Shown here: positions 36,213-45,314 of the stretch, one piece after another | Numbering within the stretch: position 1 is the first letter of the stretch | How the letters are laid out: each line of letters opens with the position of its first letter | Assembly: GCF_014201145.1 (NCBI RefSeq) | Contig: NZ_JACHDP010000001.1 | Coordinates: 124,001-188,000 of the forward strand | Reading direction: 5' to 3' | DNA: 64,000 nucleotides | Origin: Micromonospora parathelypteridis | Lineage (GTDB): Bacteria; Actinomycetota; Actinomycetes; Mycobacteriales; Micromonosporaceae | Program-made: the position numbers and the translations under genes | The notes under the pieces: generated by a model | Told to the model about the DNA's origin: nothing | What the model saw: only the letters and a program-made list of their open reading frames with translations | Database searches by the model: none

Positions 36213-37237
36213 CCGTTCTCCGTACCCCCGGCGGGCTGTCGCTGCGGTTCCGCCCCCGCGCGCTGGCCGTCGGCGTCGGTGCCGCGCTGCTCGCCGCCGG
36301 GCTCAGCCTGGTCGCTCTCGGCAGTGGTGACTACCCGATGGGCCCGGCCGACGTGCTGCGCACGCTGAGCGGCGGCGGCACCCCGGCGGAGCAGTTCATC
36401 GTGCACGAGCTACGACTGCCCCGGCTGGTCACCGCCCTACTGGTCGGTGCCGCGCTGTCTCTCGCCGGCGCGGTGTTCCAGTCGCTGGTCCGCAATCCGC
36501 TGGGCAGCCCGGACATCCTCGGCTTCACCCAGGGCGCGTCGACCGGCGCGTTGGTGGTGGTCGTCCTCGGCGGCAGCAGCCTGGCGCTGGCCGGCGCCGC
36601 CGTCGCCGGTGGGCTCGGCACCGGAGTGGTGATCTACGCGCTCGCCTGGCGACGCGGAGTGCACGGCTACCGGCTCATCCTGGTCGGCATCGGCGTCGCC
36701 GCGATCCTCACCGGCGTCAACGGCTACCTGCTGACCCGGGCGCCGCTGATGGACGCCGCCCGCGCGGTGCTCTGGCTCACCGGCAGCCTGGACGGGCGGG
36801 GCTGGGCCAACGCCGGGCCGCTGCTCGCCGTTCTGGCCGTGCTGGCACCCGTGGTGCTCGTCGGCTGCGCCCCGGCGCTGCGGATGATGGAGTTGGGCGA
36901 CGACACGGCCAGCGCCCTCGGCGTGCCGGTACGGCAGCTACGCCTGGTGCTGCTCGCCGCGGCGGTGCTGCTGGTCTCGTTCGCGGCGGCCGCCGCCGGG
37001 CCGGTGTCCTTCGTGGCGCTCGTCGCACCACACGTGGCGAAACGGCTGACCCGGGCGCCGGGCCCGAACCTGCTGCCGTCGATGGCCGTCGGCGCGGCGC
37101 TGCTGGTCGGCGCCGACCTGCTGGCCCAACGCGCCTTTCCCGGGCACCAACTTCCGGTCGGTGTGGTGACCGGAGTGATCGGCGGCGGCTACCTCGTCTG
37201 GCTGCTGGCCTTGGAACGCCGGGCGGGCCGGCTGTGA
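36209..37237 (+). CDS. Fe(III)-siderophore ABC transporter permease, FecCD family
   Basis: 342 aa; the second half of a FecCD heterodimer. RLPRLVTALLVGAALSLAGAVFQSLVRNPLGSPDILGFTQGAS and AAGPVSFVALVAPHVAKRL are the same signatures as in the preceding gene. The GTG start overlaps that gene's stop (GTGA), so the two membrane subunits are made together. Confidence 0.92.
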   Translation: MTVLRTPGGLSLRFRPRALAVGVGAALLAAGLSLVALGSGDYPMGPADVLRTLSGGGTPAEQFIVHELRLPRLVTALLVGAALSLAGAVFQSLVRNPLGSPDILGFTQGASTGALVVVVLGGSSLALAGAAVAGGLGTGVVIYALAWRRGVHGYRLILVGIGVAAILTGVNGYLLTRAPLMDAARAVLWLTGSLDGRGWANAGPLLAVLAVLAPVVLVGCAPALRMMELGDDTASALGVPVRQLRLVLLAAAVLLVSFAAAAAGPVSFVALVAPHVAKRLTRAPGPNLLPSMAVGAALLVGADLLAQRAFPGHQLPVGVVTGVIGGGYLVWLLALERRAGRL

Positions 37238-37266
37238 ACACTCGCGACGCCCTCGAAGGAGCACCT

Positions 37267-38091
37267 GTGCACCCCCGCGAATCCCGGCTCGGCGGCACCG
37301 CGCTGACCCTCGCCTACGACCAGCGGACCATCGCCGAGGACCTCACCGTGGCGGTGCCCGACAACTCGTTCACGGTGATCATCGGCCCGAACGCCTGCGG
37401 CAAGTCGACGCTGCTGCGCGCGCTGTCCCGGATGCTGCGCCCGAGCGCCGGCGCGGTGCTGCTGGACGGGCGGGACATCCACGATCTGCCGGCCCGGAAG
37501 GTGGCCCGAACGCTCGGCCTGCTGCCGCAGTCGTCGATCGCGCCGGACGGCATCAGCGTCGCCGAGCTGGTCGCCCGGGGCCGCTACCCCCACCAGGGGC
37601 TGCTGCGGCAGTGGTCGCGCGAGGACGAACGGGTCGTCGAGGAGTCGATGGCCGCGACCGGCGTCGACGACCTCGCCGATCGGCCGGTGGACGAGCTGTC
37701 CGGCGGGCAGCGGCAACGGGTCTGGATCGCCATGGCGCTGGCCCAGCAGACCCCCCTGCTGCTGCTCGACGAGCCGACCACGTACCTCGACATCGCCCAC
37801 CAGATCGAAATCCTGGACCTCTGCGCCCGGTTGCACGAGGAGCAGGGGCGCACCCTGGTCGCCGTGCTGCACGACCTGAACCACGCGGCCCGCTACGCCA
37901 CGCACCTCATCGCCATGCGCGACGGACGCGTGGTGGCCGCCGGAGAGCCGGCGGCGGTGGTCACCGCCGATCTGGTGGCCGAGGTGTTCGGGCTGCCCTG
38001 CCGGGTCATCGACGACCCGGAGACCGGCACCCCGCTGGTCGTCCCCGCCGCCCGACGCCGGAACACCGCCACCGTCCGGGAGTCGGCGTGA
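37267..38091 (+). CDS. Fe(III)-siderophore ABC transporter ATPase, FecE/FepC type
   Basis: 274 aa. Walker A GPNACGKST, Q-loop LLPQSS, signature LSGGQRQR, Walker B LLLLDEPTTYLD and H-loop AVLHDLNHA are all complete. The GTG at 37267 has AAGGAG 5 nt upstream and is preferred; GTG at 37234 overlaps the permease stop but has no SD. Energises uptake of the ferric siderophore with the permeases upstream. Confidence 0.93.
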   Translation: MHPRESRLGGTALTLAYDQRTIAEDLTVAVPDNSFTVIIGPNACGKSTLLRALSRMLRPSAGAVLLDGRDIHDLPARKVARTLGLLPQSSIAPDGISVAELVARGRYPHQGLLRQWSREDERVVEESMAATGVDDLADRPVDELSGGQRQRVWIAMALAQQTPLLLLDEPTTYLDIAHQIEILDLCARLHEEQGRTLVAVLHDLNHAARYATHLIAMRDGRVVAAGEPAAVVTADLVAEVFGLPCRVIDDPETGTPLVVPAARRRNTATVRESA

Positions 38092-40166
38092 GCGGGCGAA
38101 CCACCAGGCAGAGCGGCGGGCGGCGTTTCCGCGACCCGTGGGGCGTGCCGCACCTGCGTGCCGACGACCCGCTCGCGCTGGCGGCGGAGCAGGGCCGGGT
38201 GACCGCGTACGACCGGGCCTGGCAGATCGAGGTGGAACGGCACCGCGCACAGGGCACCAGCGCGGCGTTCCTCGGCGTCGACGCGCTGGGCTGGGACCGG
38301 TTCGTCCGGCAGGTCCGGCTCGACGACACCGCACGCCGCTGCCACGCGGCGCTCGACGAGGCGACCACCGAGTGGGTGGACGCCTACGTGGCCGGAGTCA
38401 ACGCCGGTCTCGCCGCCGGGGCGGCCCGAGCGCCGGAGTTCGCCGCCACCGGGCTGTCCCCGGGCCGCTGGGAGCCGTGGACACCGCTGGCGGTCTGGCT
38501 GGGCCACCACATCCTGTTCGCGGGGTTCCCGAGCAAGCTCTGGCGCGAGCACGTGGCGCAGCGGCTCGGCCCGGACGCGGTCGAGGCGTTCGCCACCGAC
38601 GGGCCGGCCGTCGCCGGCAGCAACGGGTGGCTGCTCGCCGCCGAGCGCACCGGCACCGGAGCCGCGCTGCTCGCCGGCGACCCGCACCGGTTCATCGAGG
38701 ATCCCGGCGTCTACCAGCAGATCCGACTGGCCTGCCCGGAGTACGACGTGGTCGGGCTGGCGGTGCCGGGCGTGCCGGGCATCGCGCACTTCGGGCACAC
38801 CGGCGCGGTGGCCTGGGCGATCACCAACGCAATGGCCGACTACCAGGACCTGTACGCCGAGCGGCTGCGCCGGCACGGCAACCAGGTGCAGGCTCTCGGC
38901 CCGGACGGTTGGCGGTCCGTGCACTCCCACGTCGAGACGATCGAGGTGGCCGGGGCCGACCCGGTCGACGTCGAGGTGGTGGAGACCGACCGGGGTCCGG
39001 TGATCGTGGGCGCGCCGGACGACGAGACGGCCATCAGCCTGCGCTACCCGCCGCGGGTGCGCGCCGAGCTCGGCTTCGCGACGCTGCCGGAGCTGCTCCG
39101 CGCCCGCACGGTGTCCGATGTGGACCACGCACTGCGGCACTGGGTGGAGCCGGTCAACGTGGTGCAGGCGGCGGACACCGCCGGTGGGCTGCTGCACCGG
39201 GTCGCCGGGGCGGTGCCGCTGCGACATCCGGACAACGGCCGACGGGTGGTTCCCGCCTGGGAGGCCGCGCACACCTGGCAGGGCTGGTACGCGCCGCTGC
39301 CCCGGGCCGAGGTGGTCGGCCGGGCGGTGATGGCCAACGAGCGAGGGCTGGCCACACCGCTCGGGGTCGAGTTCGCCCCGCCGCACCGGGCACACCGCAT
39401 CGCCGAACTGCTCGACGCCGGTGCTGCCTGGACGGCCGACGAGATGGCGACGGTGCACACCGACACCTACCTCGGCTCGGCCGGAGCACTGTTGGCGGTG
39501 CTGGCCGAGTCGACCGGGCTCGGCCCGGCCGCCACCGCGCTGCGCGAACGGCTGCTGCGCTGGGATCGGCGGATGGCCGCCGACAGCACCGACGCGGCGG
39601 ACTTCGCCACTCTGCGGGCCGCTGTCGTACGCCGGATCGCCGCCCACCCGGCGCTGGCCGCGCTGGCCGAGCCGCCCGCGTACCCGGAGGTGTTCGCGCC
39701 CTGGCTGGCGCTGACGCCGCGCGTCGGTTACGCGCTGGAGCACCTGCTCGGCGCGACCCCGCTGCCCGGCGTGGACGTGGCCGCGCTGGTCCGCCCGGCG
39801 GCCGACGAGGTCGCCGACGCATCCACCGGGCAGGTGCGCTGGGGTGACCTGCACCGGCTGCTGCCGTGGCGGGCGCTGCCCGACCCGGACGGCGGGCCCG
39901 GGCCCCGACTCGACGGTGACCACGACTGCGTGTTGGCCACCTCCAGCGTGCCCGGGGTCACCCACTGGTGCTTCCGCGGGCCGGCGGCGCGTTTCGTCTG
40001 GGACCTGGCCCAACGCTGGGACAGCCGCTGGGTGGTGCCGCTGGGCAGCTGTGGAGTGCCCGGTGACCCGCACCACGACGACCAGAGCCCCGCCTGGCTG
40101 GCCGGCGAACTGCTGCCGGTGATCACGGACTGGGATCAGCTGACGGAGGAGCCAGATGAGCGCTGA
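38088..40166 (+). CDS. Penicillin-amidase-family Ntn hydrolase in the siderophore locus
   Basis: 692 aa. The Ntn nucleophile is Ser178 in VAGSNGWLLAAE; self-cleavage before it would give an alpha part of ~177 and a beta part of ~515 residues. The beta part has GDPHRFIEDPGVYQQIRL and FGHTGAVAWAITN, as in penicillin/acyl-homoserine-lactone acylases. There is no signal peptide, unlike secreted penicillin acylases, so it acts in the cytoplasm. GTG start overlaps the FecE stop. Related genes accompany des clusters in some actinomycetes (recollection); cutting or exchanging acyl groups on the siderophore, or supplying an aryl acid, are both possible. Confidence 0.87.
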   Translation: MSGRTTRQSGGRRFRDPWGVPHLRADDPLALAAEQGRVTAYDRAWQIEVERHRAQGTSAAFLGVDALGWDRFVRQVRLDDTARRCHAALDEATTEWVDAYVAGVNAGLAAGAARAPEFAATGLSPGRWEPWTPLAVWLGHHILFAGFPSKLWREHVAQRLGPDAVEAFATDGPAVAGSNGWLLAAERTGTGAALLAGDPHRFIEDPGVYQQIRLACPEYDVVGLAVPGVPGIAHFGHTGAVAWAITNAMADYQDLYAERLRRHGNQVQALGPDGWRSVHSHVETIEVAGADPVDVEVVETDRGPVIVGAPDDETAISLRYPPRVRAELGFATLPELLRARTVSDVDHALRHWVEPVNVVQAADTAGGLLHRVAGAVPLRHPDNGRRVVPAWEAAHTWQGWYAPLPRAEVVGRAVMANERGLATPLGVEFAPPHRAHRIAELLDAGAAWTADEMATVHTDTYLGSAGALLAVLAESTGLGPAATALRERLLRWDRRMAADSTDAADFATLRAAVVRRIAAHPALAALAEPPAYPEVFAPWLALTPRVGYALEHLLGATPLPGVDVAALVRPAADEVADASTGQVRWGDLHRLLPWRALPDPDGGPGPRLDGDHDCVLATSSVPGVTHWCFRGPAARFVWDLAQRWDSRWVVPLGSCGVPGDPHHDDQSPAWLAGELLPVITDWDQLTEEPDER

Positions 40167-40731
40167 CACCACGACGCCTGACCAGCACCACTACCGGCGT
40201 GACGTCACCGGGTTCGGGGTGGTCACCATCCGCCCCGTGCGCCCGAACGAGGACGTCGACCTGCTGCACGGGTGGGTCACCCAGGATCGGGCCCGCTTCT
40301 GGGGCATGCGGGAGGCGAGCCGCGAACGGGTGCACGAGATCTACGCGTACCTGGACTCGTCGACCACCCATCACGCGTACCTGGTGCACCGGGACGGCGT
40401 GCCGGCCGCGCTGGCCCAGACCTACCAGCCCGAGGCCGACCCGGTCGGCGAGTGCTACGACGTACGCCCCGGCGACGTCGGCGTCCACCTGCTCATCGGA
40501 CCGTCGACGGGGGTCGAGCGCGGGTTCACCGGTGCGCTGTTCGGCGCGATCCTCGACTTCGTCCTCGCCGATCCGGGCCGGCTGCGGGTCGTCATGGAGC
40601 CCGACGCCCGCAACGACCGGGCCATCAGGCGGTTGCTGCGCACCGGGTTCCGGCTCGGGCCACTGATCGACCTTCCGGACAAAGGCGCCCGCCTCCTCTT
40701 CCTCGACCGACCAGGGACCACCACCGGCTGA
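40156..40731 (+). CDS. Second DesC-like siderophore acyltransferase (GNAT, AlcB-like)
   Basis: 191 aa. Same architecture as DesC at 30562: RPVRPNEDVDLLHGWVTQDRARFWGM, PGDVGVHLLIGPSTGVERGFTGALFGAILDFVL and RVVMEPDARNDRAIRRLLRTGF. The two share the motif order and spacing but differ widely in sequence, which suggests an old paralogue with another acyl donor or acceptor. ATG at 40156 with GGAGGAG upstream; it overlaps the amidase end by 11 bases, so the two are coupled. Confidence 0.88.
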   Translation: MSADTTTPDQHHYRRDVTGFGVVTIRPVRPNEDVDLLHGWVTQDRARFWGMREASRERVHEIYAYLDSSTTHHAYLVHRDGVPAALAQTYQPEADPVGECYDVRPGDVGVHLLIGPSTGVERGFTGALFGAILDFVLADPGRLRVVMEPDARNDRAIRRLLRTGFRLGPLIDLPDKGARLLFLDRPGTTTG

Positions 40732-40745
40732 CGTCAGGCACGAAA

Positions 40746-40790
40746 CCGGCCGCCGGCCGGGATGCGCGAAGCACCCCGACCGGCGGCCGG
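40746..40790. terminator. Bidirectional hairpin between siderophore operon and subtilase
   Basis: 11-bp perfect outer stem (CCGGCCGCCGG at 40746-40756 with 40780-40790) continued by an inner helix with two mismatches, closed by a GCGAA loop. It lies between convergent genes. Confidence 0.75.
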
Positions 40791-40801
40791 CCACTGTGGC
40801 G

Positions 40802-43800
40802 TCAGCGCAGGCCGAACGCCCGGGTGATGCTCTGGCTCACGGTGTTGCCGGCGGTGTCCCGCGCGGTGGTGCGCAGGCTCACGAAGCCGGCCTTCGCCGG
40901 TGCGGACAACGAGGTACGCCAGCCGTCACCGTGCCGGGTCAGACGCTGCTTCCGCCAGGTCGCCCCGTCGTCGTAGGACACCTCGACGGTCACACCGCCG
41001 ACCGTGCCCGAGATCTCGGGCAGGTGCGAGGCGACCACGGTCAGCGGTGCCCGCCGCGACGCCTTGCCGTCGGAGTCGATGGCCACCTGGTAGTCCAGCT
41101 GGATCATCGGTAGCACCTCCGACGACTCCTCCCCGGTGGCCGCCGAGCTGAAGCCCCACTCGGTGCGGGTCTGCCGGGAGTACGGGTTGGTCCAGGCGGC
41201 CCGGTCGTTCTCCACCACCAACCGGTACGGCAGTCGCTGCTCGGCCAGGCCGGAGACCTGGAGGTACTCGGCGTTACCCCAGTTCAGCTCCTTGTCACCC
41301 TGGTAGAGGGTGGTCCGGTTGACCATGTCGAAGTTGGCGCGCGCCTCACCGATGTGGCCACCCCCGTCACCCCAGCCCGGCGCGGGCAGGTAGACGGTGT
41401 CCAGGTAGCGGACCGGCGTGTAACTCTGGCCGCCCATCCGGGGCCGCTGGATCGGGCCGAACCACTCGACGGTGCTCCGCTTGCCGGCCGGGTACCGGAC
41501 CACGTCTTGCAGGTGCTGGCCGGTCTCGCCGACGATGTACGCGTCGTCGATCCACCGCTGATCGGCGCTCACCCAGTCGGTACGCCGGCCCTGTGCCGGG
41601 ACGGTCTCCTGGTTGCTCGACGCCATGCCCTGCCAGATGTCGGTGCGGAACTCCAGCGCCTTGCCCTGCCGGTAGTTGCGGAACTCGACGTCGACCCGGG
41701 CCAACTCCCGCGCGGAGGGCCGGTAGGTGGGGTCGGCCGGCACGGTGCCGGTCCAGTGGTGCGCGACGTCGTACAGGTAGGTGGTCTCCGGATGCGACTC
41801 GACGGTCAGCCGCACCGTGCCGCGCTCCAACGCCGCGACGAGTTGGTCGCCCTCGTCGGCGGTGAGCGTCGCCACGGTCACCGGGGCCGGGCTCTCCGGG
41901 CTCCACGGCGACTCGTCCCAGGGGTCAAGCCGGCCCACGCCGTCGTTGACCACCAGCAGCAACTTCGCCCCGGCCGCCGCGGCGGCCTGCGCCTGGGTGG
42001 CGATGTCCACGGTGTCGCTGCGCCGGACCACCACCGCCCGGTCCCGGACCGGACGCTTGGCCATGCTGGCCGCCGACGCGTCGGCGACGTAGACCGCGTC
42101 CAACTGGCGACGACCGGCCGGCAGCGCGGGGGTCGCCCGCTTCACCAGCAGATCGTCGTACAAGCGGCCGCCGGCGGAGACCGTCAACGCCGGCTGCTCG
42201 AGCCGCCACCGGGCACCGAACTCGAACTCGCCGTCGGTGACCTTCCGGCTCGTCGGCAACGCCCACATGCTGTCGTACGAGTCGTTGGGCAGCACCTGGC
42301 TCTCGGTGAAGCCGTTCGCGGTGGACCGGTGGATGTCCATCCGCAGCGAAGTGGCGGTGGCCTCCTGCGGCACCTTGGCCTGCACCTGTCGGGCGGCCCG
42401 CGCGTCGAGCGTGACGGTGCGGTCGCGGTCCAGGTTGACGTCGGTGAAGCTGAGCATCGCCATCCCCTTGGAACGCGGCCCGTTCACACCCCGCACGTCG
42501 GCGGAGATCCAACCGTTCCAGCTCGCCACCGGCAGGCGCAGCGTGGCGGTGCCGCTCTCGGGCAGGTCGACGGCGGTGAACAGGCCGTCGGTGGTGAGGA
42601 TGACCTTGCCGACGAGCGGCTTGCCGTCCCGGTCCTTGGCGATCAGCGTGAGGTTCTGCCGCTGACCCTCCTTGCCGGCGCCGATCAGGGTACGGCCGCG
42701 GACCGTACCGGCGTCGTCCGTGGCGATGATCATTCCGCTGACCTGCTTCTCCACCGGCAGCTTGTCGTACTTCGCGGTCAGCGTCACCGTGGCGGTGCCG
42801 CCGGCGGGCACGGTGACCGTGTCGGCGGAGAGGGCGAAGAGCCCAGCCGGCGCGGTTGCCGCGTCGAGGGCCAGCTTCAGCGTGACCGGCGCGCTGCCGA
42901 TGTTGGTGTAGGTGACCGTGCGGTCGACGGTCATCGCCGGCTGCTGCGGCCAGGCCTGGAAGCCGGAGTAGGCGCTCGGGGTGGCGAAGACGGTGGCGTG
43001 CACGGCGGCGACCGCGTCCACCCGACCGGCACCCGCCTGGTACGGGGTGTAGTCGGGGGAGGCCTTGACCGTGCTGACCAGCGCCTCCTTGATCCGCTGA
43101 CCGGTCCAGTCCGGGTGCGCGGCGGCGACCAGCGCGGCCGTGCCGGCCACGTGCGGGGTGGCCATGGACGTGCCGCTCATCAGCGTGTAGTCCCCGGAGC
43201 CGCCGCGGACCAGGTGGGAGCGGGCGGCCAGGATGTCCACGCCGGGCGCGGTGATCTCGGGCTTGAGCCCGCCGTCGCCGGCACGCGGGCCCTGGCTGGA
43301 GAAGTCGGCGAGGTGGTCGGTGGAGTCGACCGCGCCAACGGTGAGCGCGGAGTTGGCGGCTCCCGGGCTGCCGATGGTGGCCGGGCCGCTGTTGCCGGCG
43401 GCGATCACGAAGAGCGCGCCGGTCTCGGCGCTGAGCCGGTCGACCGCCTGGCTCATCGGGTCGCTGCCGTCGGTGGTCTCACCGCCCAGGCTCATGCTGA
43501 CGACGCGGGCCTTCTGCTCCCGGGCCGCCCACTCCATGCCGGCGATGATCCACGAGTCCTGCCCGCTGCCCTCGCTGTTGAGGACCTTGCCGATGTGCAG
43601 CCGGGCGCCGGGGGCGACGCCCCGCTCGACACCGCCGGACGCGGCGCCGGTCCCGGCGATCGTCGAGGCGACGTGCGTGCCGTGTCCCTTGTAGTCGAGG
43701 ATGTCGGGCTCCGCGGGCACGAAACTGCTGGACTCGGCGATCTGCCCGGCGAGGTCCGGGTGCTCGGCGTCGGCACCGGAGTCGAGCACCGCGACGTCGA

Positions 43801-44521
43801 CACCGGCGGCGGTGTTGCCCTCGGCCCACAGCTTCGGCGCGCCGATCTGCGCGGTGGACTCGGACAGGTCGGCGTGCACCCGACCGTCCAACCAGATCTT
43901 CGCGATGCCGTTGGCCAGGGTCGGGGCGTCACCCGTACGACGGGCTGCCGAGCCGGCGGTGAGCGCGGTCCAGAACCGGTCGGCGGTGGCACGCGGTCGG
44001 GTCAGCGCAGCACCCTGCACGCTGTCCAACGGCCGGACCAGCTCGGCGCCGTCCACGGCAGGGCGGGTGCGGTTGCGGGCCGCCGCGTCGGTCATGGTGA
44101 CGATCAGCGGCAGCTTGTCGGTGTGGGCGTCGTCGTAGCCGTCGGCGATCAGCTCGGTGACGTTGAAGAGCTGCCGGTCCAGCACGCCGCTGGTGACGTA
44201 CGGCAAGGCGGCGTCCGGGTACACGTACGTGTCGCCGTGCAGCACGGTGCGGTGGAAGGTCGGCGTGCTGCCGTCCGGTCGGCGCACGGTCGACACGGTG
44301 CTGCCGTCCGCCGCGGTGGTGACCGTGACCGTGTCACCGGTGATCAGGGTGACGGTGGACGCGCGTCCGGCGGCGGCCGGGGGAAGGCCTACCGGGCGGT
44401 CGGGGGTGTTCGGCGGGGCGGCGGACGCCCCCGCGGCGGGTGGGGTGAACCCGGCCGCCAGGGTGAGGGCGGTGCCGAGGGCGATCAGCCCGGATCGGCG
44501 ACGCCGGTGAGACAGAGCCAA
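40802..44521 (-). CDS. Secreted S8 family serine peptidase, large
   Basis: 1239 aa from a TTG at 44521, which has AGAGG 6 nt upstream and gives a standard signal peptide (RRRRSGLIALGTALTLAAG, end near ASAAP). Catalytic residues: Asp247 (VLDSGADAEHPDL), His280 (KGHGTHVAS), Asn377 (AAGNSGP), Ser452 (SGTSMATP). The prodomain region ~40-215 starts VTLITGDTV, as in the long streptomycete subtilases. About 700 C-terminal residues are beta-rich domains, ending with a bacterial Ig-like fold (VSYDDGATWRK). Longer in-frame starts run into the aldolase gene and are not credible. Confidence 0.92.
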   Translation of the reverse strand: MALSHRRRRSGLIALGTALTLAAGFTPPAAGASAAPPNTPDRPVGLPPAAAGRASTVTLITGDTVTVTTAADGSTVSTVRRPDGSTPTFHRTVLHGDTYVYPDAALPYVTSGVLDRQLFNVTELIADGYDDAHTDKLPLIVTMTDAAARNRTRPAVDGAELVRPLDSVQGAALTRPRATADRFWTALTAGSAARRTGDAPTLANGIAKIWLDGRVHADLSESTAQIGAPKLWAEGNTAAGVDVAVLDSGADAEHPDLAGQIAESSSFVPAEPDILDYKGHGTHVASTIAGTGAASGGVERGVAPGARLHIGKVLNSEGSGQDSWIIAGMEWAAREQKARVVSMSLGGETTDGSDPMSQAVDRLSAETGALFVIAAGNSGPATIGSPGAANSALTVGAVDSTDHLADFSSQGPRAGDGGLKPEITAPGVDILAARSHLVRGGSGDYTLMSGTSMATPHVAGTAALVAAAHPDWTGQRIKEALVSTVKASPDYTPYQAGAGRVDAVAAVHATVFATPSAYSGFQAWPQQPAMTVDRTVTYTNIGSAPVTLKLALDAATAPAGLFALSADTVTVPAGGTATVTLTAKYDKLPVEKQVSGMIIATDDAGTVRGRTLIGAGKEGQRQNLTLIAKDRDGKPLVGKVILTTDGLFTAVDLPESGTATLRLPVASWNGWISADVRGVNGPRSKGMAMLSFTDVNLDRDRTVTLDARAARQVQAKVPQEATATSLRMDIHRSTANGFTESQVLPNDSYDSMWALPTSRKVTDGEFEFGARWRLEQPALTVSAGGRLYDDLLVKRATPALPAGRRQLDAVYVADASAASMAKRPVRDRAVVVRRSDTVDIATQAQAAAAAGAKLLLVVNDGVGRLDPWDESPWSPESPAPVTVATLTADEGDQLVAALERGTVRLTVESHPETTYLYDVAHHWTGTVPADPTYRPSARELARVDVEFRNYRQGKALEFRTDIWQGMASSNQETVPAQGRRTDWVSADQRWIDDAYIVGETGQHLQDVVRYPAGKRSTVEWFGPIQRPRMGGQSYTPVRYLDTVYLPAPGWGDGGGHIGEARANFDMVNRTTLYQGDKELNWGNAEYLQVSGLAEQRLPYRLVVENDRAAWTNPYSRQTRTEWGFSSAATGEESSEVLPMIQLDYQVAIDSDGKASRRAPLTVVASHLPEISGTVGGVTVEVSYDDGATWRKQRLTRHGDGWRTSLSAPAKAGFVSLRTTARDTAGNTVSQSITRAFGLR

Positions 44522-44637
44522 GATGACCTCTTTGTGTCGAGAAGTGGTACGCAGCACAGCATCGATGCAACGCACACCCCCACGACCCACCCACCCGCGA
44601 CGCAAGAACGACATGGCACAAACCCGCCACCGCCGAC

Positions 44638-45246
44638 TCAGGTCGCGGGCTTGGTCAGCTCGGCTAGGCGGTCCAGCTGGTTGGGGTCGGACAGGGCTGA
44701 GCCGACCGCCACCACCCGTACGCCGGCCTGCAGGAACGCGGCGGCGTTGCCTGCGTCCAAGCCACCGGTCGCGACGAAGCGCAACTGCGGCAGCGGGCCG
44801 GCTACGGCCTTGAACCAGGCCGGCCCGAGGGAGATCGCGGGGAACGCCTTGAGCCAGGTGAGGCCGTGCCGCAGCGCCTGCTGTGCCTCGGTCGGGGTGG
44901 CCACACCGGGCAGGTGCGGCAGGCCACGCGCGGCGGCCGCGTCGGCGACCGCGAGGTCCAGGCCGGGCGCGACGGTGAACGCGGCGCCCGCGTCGGCGGC
45001 CGCGACGACCTGTGCGACGTCGAGCACCGTGCCCGCGCCGACGATCCGGCCGCGCTCGGCGCCCGCCTCGACGGCGGCACGCAGCGACGGCACGGCATCG
45101 GCGGTGGCCACCGGCACCTCCACCACGTCGATGCCGAGGTCCCAGGCGCGCTCGGCGAGCCGAACGGTCTCGGCGACCGGCAGGCCGCGCAGGATCGCCA
45201 TCACGCGGGCGCCGCCGAAGATGTGGTCGAAGTCCGCTGTGGTCAT
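44638..45246 (-). CDS. eda: 2-keto-3-deoxy-6-phosphogluconate (KDPG) aldolase
   Basis: 202 aa TIM barrel. VMAILRG and VEVPVATADA near the N-terminus, GAGTVLD, APGLDLAV and LKAFPA with the Schiff-base lysine, then VATGGLDAGN. This is the full Eda pattern; it splits KDPG to pyruvate and glyceraldehyde 3-phosphate. ATG at 45246 with GGAGTG upstream. It lies 68 bp after the KDG-kinase-like gene, forming a two-gene unit that suggests breakdown of 2-keto-3-deoxygluconate from hexuronates or sugar acids. Confidence 0.9.
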   Translation of the reverse strand: MTTADFDHIFGGARVMAILRGLPVAETVRLAERAWDLGIDVVEVPVATADAVPSLRAAVEAGAERGRIVGAGTVLDVAQVVAAADAGAAFTVAPGLDLAVADAAAARGLPHLPGVATPTEAQQALRHGLTWLKAFPAISLGPAWFKAVAGPLPQLRFVATGGLDAGNAAAFLQAGVRVVAVGSALSDPNQLDRLAELTKPAT

Positions 45247-45314
45247 GGTGCACTCCATCCGAGGTCGCGGTGAATCTGATGCCTGGTGGTCCGGTCGGAT
45301 CCCGACGGCACGGG

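Noticed and set aside
44522..45253. 5' extension of the subtilase frame through the aldolase gene
   Set aside because: Residues are Arg/Gly-rich nonsense relative to the true Eda frame, and the TTG at 44521 has a proper SD and starts the signal peptide.
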